This document shows positions 10,701 through 18,400 of a DNA stretch of 64,000 nucleotides, piece by piece (the first letter of the stretch is position 1; each line of letters starts with the position of its first letter). Origin of the DNA: JANNMJ01 sp031425525. Lineage in GTDB: Bacteria; Bacteroidota; Bacteroidia; Cytophagales; Hymenobacteraceae. Location: positions 8,331 through 72,330 of the forward strand of contig JANPJM010000030.1 of NCBI GenBank assembly GCA_031425525.1, given 5' to 3'. The translations under genes and the position numbers were made by a program. Below the pieces are notes generated by a model. That model was not told the DNA's origin, made no database searches, and saw only the letters and a list, made by a program, of their open reading frames with translations.

Positions 10701-12876
10701 AGTTCACTTGCTCAATGAGTAGCCCGGCGGGCGTGCGCAGTTTCACGGCATCGCCGTCGAGGTTGAACGTCGGCCAGCTCGTGACGCCGATAATGCGCGC
10801 CGTAGCGCCCAAATATGTGCGGTACGCGGTGGTGTCGGTGGTGCGCGTCAGCACGGCGTATTGGCCGGGGGCCAAGTAGGCAGCGGCGCCCGTATTTACG
10901 GTACCTGCGCCGGCAGTGGCGTCCTGCAATTTCCAGCCGTTGAGGTCGAAATATTTAGTGCTGGAATTGAATATTTCGATGAACTGCGCGGCGGGTAGCG
11001 CCGTCGGCGGGTTGCCCGCCGGGATGCTCGTATCAATGAACAACTCCGTGATTTGCACCTCGCCCACGCCCGCTGCCGCGCCGATGAGCAGCGTAGCGGT
11101 TAGTGGGGTGGCGGCGGTATTGCCAGCACAGTCGGCTACCGAGCTGATGGTGAGCGTATAAAGTGTGCCCGTCACCAGCGGCCCGCTCAAGGCAAGCGTG
11201 GCAAGCCGGAGCGAATCGGGCCGAAAATCAACGGCTGTCACGCTCAACCCGCCCGTGAGCGTGAAGCGCCCGATAGTGGCCGTCAGGGTATCGATGGCTT
11301 CTGAAAATTGTACATCTACTCGCGTTGAGTTGCGCAGGGTGGCCCGCACTAATGTAGGCGCGGTGGCATCAGGCGCGGTGCTGTTTACCGAGTTGAGGCG
11401 GCCGGGCGTACCCCCCGTCATATCAATGGAAGCCAGCCAGTTATCGCCGTCGGAACACGGCCGGGTGGAGTTGATTTTTTCCAACGACCAACCGCCGTCG
11501 TCCTTCACGGCATCGCGGTACCAATCGTCGGAGTACGTTACGGCGTCCACCACGAGGGTGGCGGGCGCGGGCGGCAGCAGTCGCACGAGGTCGCCGGTGA
11601 TGTTGAGCGTCGGCCAGCTCGTGACGCCGATAATTCGCACCGTTGCCCCGACGACCAGGCGGTACCTGCCAGTGTCGGCGGCGGGCGTCAGCACGGCGTA
11701 TTGGCCGGGGGCGAGACGCCCGGCCCGCAACGTGCCGCTGGTGCCGGCGGCGGCCCCGGCGGCATCCTGCAACCGCCAGCCGAGCAGGTCGAGCGGTTGG
11801 GTGCTGGTATTGAGGATTTCGACGAACGGCGCCGGTGGTAGCGTGGTCAAGGGGTTGCCCACCGGAATGCTCGTATCGACGAACAGTTCCGTGATGCGCA
11901 CATCGCCGACGCTCACGGGCGCAGGCGGCGCGGAGAAGCGGAAGGTGCGGGTTAGCGGAGTAGCAAGCGCATTGCCAAAAAGGTCGGTCAGACCACTGAT
12001 GGTGAGCGTGTTGAGGCCGTTGCCGAACGCCGTGCCGAATGTCAGCAGCACGGCGGCATCGTCGAGCGGGTCGAGGGCGGCGCTGGTGGCCGCGCCCACG
12101 CCCGCCACCGTAAACGCGCCCGCCGCCGAGGCACTGGCGGACGTTACGGGTTCATCGAGTTGGAGGCGTAACGTGGTGCCGGTCAGTACGGTCAGGCGAC
12201 GGATGGCGGGCGGCGCGGTATCGATGATGCGGAAATCATCGAAGTAAAATTTCAGCGCGTTGCTCTGCGTATAGCGCGCCACCACGCCGAACCAGCGACT
12301 GGCGGCGTACGTGGTATCGCGGGCGGTGCCCTGCGGGGCGTACGTGGTGCCACCGGCAATGTCGGCGCCGAGCGTCCAGTTGCCGGCCGTGTCGCGCGTG
12401 ACGCGCACCCGCACTACGTTGTTGCTGGTGGAAGCCAACAAGCCATCCGTGCCATCGATGACGAGCGTGGACGACGCGCGGTTTTTTCGGAACAGACTCA
12501 CCTCGTCGGGCGTGCCGCCCAGGCGCACGAAATAGCCCTGGTTTTGGCCGGTGAGGCTAGCCGAGTCGGAAGTCAGATACACATCGGCGTGGTTGGCGGC
12601 GGACGTGCCGAATTTGAGATTCGCCCAAAACTCCCACGTCGCCGCGCCGCTCACGCGCGAGGGCGCCGCGAGGGTTTTGGTAGCCGCCACGGCCGCGCCG
12701 TTGGTCTGGAGCTGCTGGGCGGCATTGACGATGAAATCGGGCGTATCGCCCGCCCAAGCGGGATTTTGGGTGAAATCGCCGTCGGTGAACGACTCCGCTA
12801 CCTGCGCGGCGACCGAGCGGGTCAGCAGAACGAACAGCAGTGTCGGAAGCAGAAAAACGGAACGAAAGCGCAGCAT
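7756..12876 (-). CDS. giant secreted lamin-tail-domain (LTD) repeat protein
   Basis: A 1706-residue exported protein. The signal peptide is 'MLRFRSVFLLPTLLFVLLTR..AAQ' (start at ATG 12876; the frame is open upstream to 12969 without a reason to use it). After an N-terminal concanavalin-like region (~residues 25-230, 'WEFWANLKFG') come five LTD modules beginning near residues 324, 602, 882, 1157 and 1432 ('VRITELFVDTS', 'VVINEILFNPRAG'), each followed by a bacterial Ig-like domain ('VDVQFSEAIDTLTATIGRF'). The first three units are ~275-residue near copies (~825 bp). The C-terminus (~1615-1706, 'FTIFDSQGRLIRKL...GYYVLYAEFFDLKG') is a FlgD-Ig-like fold rather than a clear T9SS domain. LTD proteins in bacteria are surface or nuclease-associated; the substrate here is unknown. 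Confidence 0.88.
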   Translation of the reverse strand: MLRFRSVFLLPTLLFVLLTRSVAAQVAESFTDGDFTQNPAWAGDTPDFIVNAAQQLQTNGAAVAATKTLAAPSRVSGAATWEFWANLKFGTSAANHADVYLTSDSASLTGQNQGYFVRLGGTPDEVSLFRKNRASSTLVIDGTDGLLASTSNNVVRVRVTRDTAGNWTLGADIAGGTTYAPQGTARDTTYAASRWFGVVARYTQSNALKFYFDDFRIIDTAPPAIRRLTVLTGTTLRLQLDEPVTSASASAAGAFTVAGVGAATSAALDPLDDAAVLLTFGTAFGNGLNTLTISGLTDLFGNALATPLTRTFRFSAPPAPVSVGDVRITELFVDTSIPVGNPLTTLPPAPFVEILNTSTQPLDLLGWRLQDAAGAAAGTSGTLRAGRLAPGQYAVLTPAADTGRYRLVVGATVRIIGVTSWPTLNITGDLVRLLPPAPATLVVDAVTYSDDWYRDAVKDDGGWSLEKINSTRPCSDGDNWLASIDMTGGTPGRLNSVNSTAPDATAPTLVRATLRNSTRVDVQFSEAIDTLTATIGRFTLTGGLSVTAVDFRPDSLRLATLALSGPLVTGTLYTLTISSVADCAGNTAATPLTATLLIGAAAGVGEVQITELFIDTSIPAGNPPTALPAAQFIEIFNSSTKYFDLNGWKLQDATAGAGTVNTGAAAYLAPGQYAVLTRTTDTTAYRTYLGATARIIGVTSWPTFNLDGDAVKLRTPAGLLIEQVNYTDDWYRDPVKAAGGWSLEKIRAVRPCSDADNWLASTDVSGGTPGRINSVNSTTPDVTPPALARATVLAPTRVEVEFTEAIDTLTATIGRFTLTGGLSVTAVDFRADSLRFVTLTLSGALVPGTRYTLTITNVADCSGNVATPPLVTTLLLGATAVAGDVRITELFVDTSVPAGNPLTLLPAAQFVEVFNGSTKTFDLSGWRVQDGTTSVGTVGAGYLAPGQYVVLTRTTDTTAYRAFLGAAVRIVGVAGLPSLNLTADRVRLLSSTGVRVDEVNYTDDWYRDPVKDDGGWSLEKINAGLPCSDAANWVASNDMNGGTPGRINSVSSSAPDVRAPTPLAVAVLSPTRLRVQFSEAIDTLTATVARFVAAPGSAVTAVDFRADSLRFVFLTLSAPLVAGTRYTLTISGVADCSGNTPATATVLSFGLGELPELYEVLITEILADESPSISLPITEYLEIHNPTARVLTLADVRLGKPGSSTVAVFAPDATLEPGEYAVVCGSTRAALFIAIGVRKIFALTNFPSLTNAADTLTLRRADGQLLFSVAYTDDWYRNPAKKDGGWALEMIDRAKPCGLAANWGASRDSTGGTPGRLNSRDSTLAALAAPALARVRVASINGTPSGLRLFFTEKLDSLTAADPARYVLGGGGPLVTAATVRGPEWREVRLTLSAPLTPGRTVPLTVTGLTGCAGATQPLTANVLVPETPRPTDVVINEILFNPRAGGVDFVEIVNRSTKQLDLDGYFLATLRDDSLYQLKALPNFALPPGSLAALTVAPDTVAAQYPASTDRARLVRVAALPSYSDDAGTVVLLAPDSTELDRYAYDERQHTPLLTNEEGVSLERIRLDGPSDPTNFHSAASTVGFATPGRVNSQSRATYDLPDNTVKIVPRVITPGQGGAEFADITYVVPGAGYTANFTIFDSQGRLIRKLARNQTLATSGTFQWQGEDDNNRRVATGYYVLYAEFFDLKGAVKVFKETVAVGSR

Positions 12877-13053
12877 CGGCACAGAGAAAAAGGGGAGGGG
12901 AGGGCGTTCTTTGTAGCCCGGAAGGTAAGTGATGTATTCGATACCTAAGCGTATCGGTGTTCTATGCACGCGTTACGGGGCTGCGTTGGCGAGCATTTTT
13001 GGTCTTCTCCGGTTTCAATTTCACTCGTACGCTCAACTGCGCGACTTTTCCCC

Positions 13054-14052
13054 ATGAAACTTGCCATCGTTGGAGCCACCGGGCTCGTAGGTCAGGAAGT
13101 GCTGCGTGTGCTGACCGAACACCGTTTTTCCTTGACGGAATTGTTGCCGGTGGCGAGTGCCGCTTCGGTAGGCACCACGGTGATGTTTCAGGGGCAGGAG
13201 GTGGCCGTAATCGCGCTGGAAACGGCGCTGGCGGCCCGGCCCGACATCGCCATTTTCTCGGCCGGGGCGGGGCCGTCGCGCGAGTGGGCGCCGAAGTTTG
13301 CCGCCGCCGGTACGTTCGTCATCGACAACTCGTCGGCGTGGCGGATGGAACCGGAAATTCCGCTGGTAGTGCCCGAAATCAACGCCGATACGCTCACGGC
13401 GGAGGCGCGCATCATCGCCAATCCCAACTGTTCGACCATTCAATTGGTGTTGGCACTGAGTCGGTTGCATCGCCGCTACCGGCTGAAACGGCTCGTGGTC
13501 AGCACGTACCAATCGGTGACGGGCACGGGCAAGCACGCCGTGGCGCAACTCATGGAAGAGCGCGCCGGCCACACGGCCACCGCGCCCGCCTACCCGCACC
13601 CCATCGATCTCAACGTGCTGCCGCACATTGACGTGTTCGAGGCCAACGACTACACCAAAGAGGAGATGAAAGTAGTGCGCGAAACGCGCAAGATTCTCGC
13701 CGACCAGACCATCGGCATCACCTGCACCGCCGTGCGGTTGCCCGTTCTGGGCGGCCACTCGGAGGCGGTAAACGCTGAATTTTACGAAGAATTCGAGCTG
13801 CCCGACGTGCGTCGCATCCTGGCTGAAACGCCCGGCGTGGAAGTCGTGGATGAGCCCGCCACCAATCGGTACCCGATGCCGCGCGACGCCCACGGGCACG
13901 ACGCCGTACTCGTCGGCCGCCTCCGGCGCGACGAAAGCCAGCCGCGTACGCTCAACCTCTGGATTGTGGCCGACAACCTGCGCAAAGGCGCCGCTACCAA
14001 CGCTGTGCAAATTGCCGCTGAATTGGTGCGGCGCGGGCTGGTGGCGGGATAA
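13054..14052 (+). CDS. asd: aspartate-semialdehyde dehydrogenase
   Basis: A 332-residue enzyme that reduces aspartyl phosphate to aspartate semialdehyde with NADPH, in the pathway to lysine, diaminopimelate, threonine and methionine. The N-terminus 'MKLAIVGATGLVGQEVLRVL' is the GxTGxxG nucleotide-binding fold. The catalytic cysteine is Cys126 in 'NPNCSTIQ', and the 'SVTGTGKHAV' and 'RLPVLGGHSEAVN' segments are also family motifs. The open frame begins at 12964, but the ATG at 13054 starts the conserved fold. It is divergent from the LTD gene and ends 231 bp before an IS1-family insertion, so the insertion did not break it. Confidence 0.97.
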   Translation: MKLAIVGATGLVGQEVLRVLTEHRFSLTELLPVASAASVGTTVMFQGQEVAVIALETALAARPDIAIFSAGAGPSREWAPKFAAAGTFVIDNSSAWRMEPEIPLVVPEINADTLTAEARIIANPNCSTIQLVLALSRLHRRYRLKRLVVSTYQSVTGTGKHAVAQLMEERAGHTATAPAYPHPIDLNVLPHIDVFEANDYTKEEMKVVRETRKILADQTIGITCTAVRLPVLGGHSEAVNAEFYEEFELPDVRRILAETPGVEVVDEPATNRYPMPRDAHGHDAVLVGRLRRDESQPRTLNLWIVADNLRKGAATNAVQIAAELVRRGLVAG

Positions 14053-14152
14053 GGCGCGGTTTACAAGTTCGACTACAAAGTGCCCTGAGCGGGTGCTTTG
14101 TTGCGAAAAATCTGCGGCAGGGCGTTTGGTAATTTGGGATTCTGTGTGAAAA

Positions 14153-14233
14153 AACGTGGGGTGGGGGCTAGTTCCGCCACCCCGGCCGCCCCACCCAAAA
14201 TGCGAGAGGCGGAGCTGCGCTTCACCCCACGTT
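14153..14233. repeat. inverted repeat downstream of asd
   Basis: AACGTGGGGTG at 14153-14163 is the exact inverse of CACCCCACGTT at 14223-14233. The A-run (GAAAAAACG) and T-run sides partly extend it. It lies 100 bases after the asd stop and could cap the asd message or be a remnant repeat. No clear T tract is seen. Confidence 0.45.
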
Positions 14234-14275
14234 AGGAAAAAACGCACAACCAGTCCGGTGGTCTTCTTTGATAAG

Positions 14276-14283
14276 TATCATTC
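14276..14283. repeat. target-site duplication, left copy
   Basis: TATCATTC directly abuts the left end of the IS1-family element and is repeated exactly at 15110-15117 on the other side. An 8-9 bp duplication is characteristic of IS1 transposition. Confidence 0.93.
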
Positions 14284-14292
14284 GGTTGTGTC

Positions 14293-15068
14293 TCAATGGT
14301 ATTGTTTGATTCCAAAGAAGAAATGGTGGATAAATAGGGCAATGACGCCCTCGTGAAACTCCACTTTTTTCGAGAAGCAAATCGTTTTACGGGTGAGGCG
14401 TTTGAGGCGGGTGCGTAGGGTCAAGTGTTTGCGTTCGAGGCGTTGAAGATCCGGTTTCGACTCGGTTCGTTCGCAGGGGTCGAGTTGGTCCACGTAGGCC
14501 CACCACGCGTCAGTGAACCAGTGGCGAATCGCCAGGCCGGCGTGGGCGAGCGCCGTGCGTAAGCGGCGAAAGGTGGCGTGGGTGCGCCGGCCGAACACGT
14601 AAGCGACAATGCGGCCGGAAGGGCGATCTTCGACCCACCAGAGCCAGCGCGGATGGGCCTTGGCGCCGACGTAGGACCACATCTCGTCGGCGTGGAGCGT
14701 CAAAGCTGGCGCTGGCACTGGCACTGGCGCTGGCACTGGCACTGGCACTGGCGCTGGCACTGGCGCTAGGAAGGCGGGATTGACGGGCGCCGGGGGGAGT
14801 GCAGTGAATTTTTTTTCAAGTGAGCCAGCACCGTGTTGGTCGAAATGCGCAGCGTGCGCGCGGTGTCGCGGATGCCACTGCCGTTGAGGGCCAGCGCGAC
14901 GATCTGCGCGGCGACGGCCGGATCGTGCGCGCGGCGCCGAAACGTGAGTTGGAACGTGCGGCGGCAGGCCGTGCAACGGTAGCGTTGCGAGCCGTCGCTG
15001 TTGGTGCCGTGGCGATACACCGCTTCGGCTTGGGCGCACGAAGGACAACTAATTGCTGCTAAAACCAT
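14293..15068 (-). CDS. IS1-family transposase, InsA-InsB' fusion by -1 frameshift
   Basis: This is the predicted active transposase of about 255 residues. The first ~86 residues come from the InsA frame. An eight-A run on the minus strand (complement of 14809-14816, read TTG AAA AAA AAT) allows a -1 slip into the downstream frame, which continues 'KKFTALPP'. The downstream part has the DDE catalytic signals 'LHADEMWSYV', 'HWFTDAWWAYVD' and 'KKVEFHEGVIAL' plus 'RLTRKTICFSK', typical of IS1 InsB. Between frameshift site and catalytic domain is an unusual Pro/Ala/Val linker (~20 residues) encoded by a hexanucleotide repeat. No frame contains an internal stop, so the element may be mobile. Confidence 0.88.
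14705..14767. repeat. hexanucleotide tandem repeat in the transposase gene
   Basis: About ten and a half tandem copies of (G/A)CTGGC. On the coding (minus) strand they encode alternating Pro-Ala/Pro-Val, giving a flexible linker between the InsA-derived and catalytic parts. Length change in steps of 6 keeps frame. Confidence 0.85.
14766..15068 (-). CDS. InsA-like DNA-binding protein of the IS1 element
   Basis: The unshifted product is 100 residues. It has a zinc ribbon (CPSC ... CTAC at residues ~8-35) followed by a helix-turn-helix ('GIRDTARTLRISTNTVLAHL'). In IS1 this protein binds the terminal repeats and represses transposition, while the frameshifted fusion is the transposase. Its last ~14 residues ('NSLHSPRRPSIPPS') are read past the slippery A-run and are not conserved. 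Confidence 0.85.
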   Translation of the reverse strand: MVLAAISCPSCAQAEAVYRHGTNSDGSQRYRCTACRRTFQLTFRRRAHDPAVAAQIVALALNGSGIRDTARTLRISTNTVLAHLKKNSLHSPRRPSIPPS

Positions 15069-15109
15069 TCACCAAAGCTACGCGCTTTCTATGCTACCGA
15101 GACGCGACC

Positions 15110-15117
15110 TATCATTC
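15110..15117. repeat. target-site duplication, right copy
   Basis: TATCATTC, identical to 14276-14283, immediately outside the right inverted repeat of the IS1-family element. Confidence 0.93.
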
Positions 15118-15499
15118 TTATAATTTGAGTAAAGATTTTCGGATAAAAACCGATCATTAACTCATTATTACGGCAGTAGAAGATTTACTGTATGGATGTC
15201 GGCATTTCGACATGCAAGCAGCGGGGTTCGTCGTGTGCCGAAAGCAACCGGGCGGCCGATGCGACTATAGAGATCGCCACAGTTCACAGGAGAAATCGGC
15301 TCATTGAATGCGATTTGCCTACGGTTCGTCGTCGTTCGCGTCGGAATTGCCAAAAACGGTCAGGAAAAGGTGCTATTTGTGCTTACCTTCGTGCTGTTCA
15401 GTGCATATATTTCTTTCGACTTCGTTTGGGCACCTTCGGGTGGTTTCTACCCGCCTTGCGCTGTCCGTCCTCGTTTTTTAGCATTCCAACCCCGCTTCT
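15118..15499. other. intergenic leader of the first giant gene, no gene seen
   Basis: These 382 bases between the IS1 target duplication and the giant gene are AT-richer than their surroundings. Short open frames exist (such as 15304-15576, which runs into the giant gene out of frame) but none has a recognisable product. It probably holds the promoter of the giant gene; 'TATATTT' occurs near 15408 but no convincing TTG/TAnnTTTG pair was found. Confidence 0.5.
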
Positions 15500-18400
15500 A
15501 TGCTGCAACCCTTACTCCGTTCGATTTTTTCTGTACTCTCGTCACCGCGCCTCTCACAAGATGTATGCGCGGGTGAGCCAGCGCTGTCTACGGCGCGCTG
15601 TCGGGGGGTACTGACCTTGCTGGTGGGGGCACTTGGGTTGCTGCCGCTTGCAAGCTCGGCGCAAACCATCTCCGGCCTCGTCTACGAAGACGCATGGTAT
15701 GGCGGCGGCGCTGGGCGCGCGTGGCCGGGGGCAGCGGGCAGCGGGTTCACCGCGCGCGACGGGGCGCGGGTCGAGCTTTACAACTTTACCACCAATGCGG
15801 GGGGCGCTTTCGTGGCAGCCGTCAATACCGCTGGCGGTGGCCTTTACTCGTTTTCGGGAGCCAACGTGGTCAATGGCAACCAGTACCGCGTGCGGGTTGT
15901 GAACGGGTCGGTGCAATCGGCACGGACGGGTTGGGTGAATACGTTGACGCCGGTCAGTACGTATGCCGGTAACGACGCGGATGCCATCAACCGCGTTGGT
16001 GGCCCTACGCCGGAGCTAACCGACCCCGGTAACAACGCCGCCAGTACCCTGGCGACGATTGTGGGGGAAGCTGCCCTCTCGAACCAGTTTACTGCCACGG
16101 CCGGTACAGTAGGCAACGTCAATTTCGGTTTCAACTTCGATGTCGTGGTTTCGGTGCGTCCCAACGGCCTCGGTTCGCTGCGGCAATTCGTGACCAACGC
16201 CAACGCGTTGAGCAACATCGCACCCGCCACCATAGCGCAAGTCGGGCAGACGGCCGGTCAGGAAGTATCCATTTTCATGATCCCCGACGGCTTGGCGCAC
16301 CCCGGTTTGCTGGCCGCGCCCGCCGGGCCGGTTAGTGCCCTCACTGGTGGGTTGGCGACCATTACCATTACGAACTCGGCTGCTGATGCGCTGCCCATCA
16401 TCATCGCCGACAACACCGTAATCGATGGCACGACGCAGACCGCCAACATCGGCAATACCAATACTGGCACGCTGGGCCTGGCGGGTACGGCCGTAGGCAC
16501 CGGCCCCGACGGTGTGGCCGCCACCGGCGACGAGCTGACGCTGAGTGGTGTCGCCGCGCCCGAAGTGGAAATAGTAGGCTACGGCGGCAACAGTGGCGCC
16601 GGTAATTCGCCGAGCGCCATCCGCGTGAATGCCGCCGGAGTGCGCGTGCGCGGCCTAGGTATTCGTTTTTTCAATACTGCGGCCGTCACGAGCCTGGCCG
16701 CCGCCAACTGCGCCGGTATGGTGGTGGAAGACAACCTGTTCGGCGTGCCCACCTCGCTGGTGGTGCCCACCAACAATACCCGCTTGGGGCAGGGTGTGGC
16801 TCTGCTGGGCATCGTAGCCGGTGGCGGCACCGGGCCGATCATCCGGCGCAACCTTATCGCCGGTACGCGCTTCGAGGCCGTCGTGATCAACGGCAGCGAC
16901 CAGAACAACGTCATCAGCGGCGCACTGGTCGAAAACAACGAAATTCGGCTGGCGGGCAGCGGCAACAATACCACGCCCAACCCGACGGGCGCCGCCATTT
17001 TCGGCACCGGCCAGTTCGGGGCGCTCACGGTGCAGCGCAACCTGATTGGAGTAGCCAACACGACGGGCGACTACAACGGCATCGGCGTTACGTACACGAG
17101 CGTGAACGCGGGCGGCGGCAGCGTCAATGCCAACAACTTCCTGAACAACACCCTTACGGCTACGGCCGGTAACGGGGTGCTGGTGGCAGGCGGGGCGGCT
17201 GAATCGGCCAATAAATTCGGCACCATCGGGCGCAACGTCATCACGGGCGGCGATTTTGATGGTGTACGGATGACGGCCACGGGCGCCATCTACGTCATCA
17301 CGCGCAATTCCATCAGCGGGAACGCGGGCCTTGGGATTGATTTGGTGGGAACGGCCGGGGTAGACCTCAACGATAACGGCGACGGTGACGGCGGCCCGAA
17401 CGGGCTGCTCAACTTCCCCGTCATCGAGTACGCCACGGTGGTCGGTACGAACCTGCAAATCGGCGGCTGGGCGCGCAATAACTCCATCATCGAATTGTTC
17501 CGCAACGCGGCTCCCGACGGTTCCGGCTTCGGCGAAGGGCTTACGTATTTGACGAGCGTCACGGAGTCGATTTCCGACCTCGATGGCACCGTGAGCAGCT
17601 ATGGCCCCGCCGCCGTCAATGGCGTGGCGCAGGGCCAGGACAATACTACCCGCTTCCGGTTCGTGGTGCCGCTGCCGGCGGGGCTCGCCGCCGGCGATTT
17701 CCTGAGCGCCACGGCCACGCTGCCGGGCGCCAACAGCACCTCCGAATTTGGGGGGCGTATTCAGGTGGCCAGCATTCTGCAAGGCACCGTGTTCGAGGAC
17801 GTGAACTACGGCGGCGGCGTGGGCCGCACCTACGCAGTGGCCAACACGAGCGCCACGGCGTCGGGCTTCGCGGCGGGCGTCATCCGTCGTCAGAATGCCA
17901 TCGTCGAGCGCTATACCAGCGGCGGCGTGCTGATCGATACGGCCCGCACCAACGCCAACGGCATCTACACCTTTCGCACGGTAGCGGGGGGCATTACGTA
18001 CACGCTGCGGGTGGTGAACAGTAGCGTCACGAGTGCGCGCGCGGGCTACGTCAGCACCCTGTTGCCCGTGCAGACTTACAACGGTACCACCGACCGCGTG
18101 GGTGGCGAGGCGCCGCAGCTCGTCGATGCGCCCGCCAACAACCCGGCCGCCCCCGTGACACTCGCGAGCCTGACCACCGGCACGGCCACGCCACAATCGC
18201 TGGCGAACGTAACGGCGACGGCGGCCATCAGCGGCGTCGATTTCGGGTTCAACTTCGATCTCATCGTCAGCACCCGCGATGCCGGGCAGGGCTCGTTGCG
18301 GCAGTTCATTACCAACGCCAACGCCCTCGGCAACGAAGCCTTGCTGGCCCAAAGCGGTTCTACGCGTTCGGCGCTCAACGGCGCGACGCAGGCGCTCGTC

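Larger units (their letters stand above)
14284..15109 (-). mobile_element. IS1-family insertion sequence, complete, 826 bp
   Basis: The element is bounded by imperfect terminal inverted repeats, GGTTGTGTCTC at the left end (14284-14294) and the inverse of GAGACGCGACC at the right end (15099-15109). It is flanked by perfect 8-bp direct repeats (TATCATTC). It contains one transposase gene read on the minus strand in two overlapping frames (insA-like and insB-like). The intact ends, open frames and undecayed target duplication indicate a recent insertion between asd and the first giant gene. Re-joining the flanks restores ...ATAAG-TATCATTC-TTATAA.... Confidence 0.93.

Noticed and set aside
7756..12969. 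Use of the far upstream start (12969) for the LTD protein
   Set aside because: The first 31 residues would precede the signal peptide and are not conserved-looking; ATG 12876 begins a clean signal peptide.
13033..14247. 404-codon antisense frame over asd
   Set aside because: The sense strand encodes a complete, well-recognised enzyme; the antisense product is His/Arg/Gly-rich with no domain.
14053..14283. Search for a tRNA or attachment site near the IS1-family element
   Set aside because: No cloverleaf or T-loop-like GTTCGA pattern was found; the insertion is explained by the 8-bp duplication alone.
15304..15576. 90-codon frame upstream of and overlapping the first giant gene
   Set aside because: It overlaps the giant gene's signal region in another frame and shows no conserved feature; probably chance.
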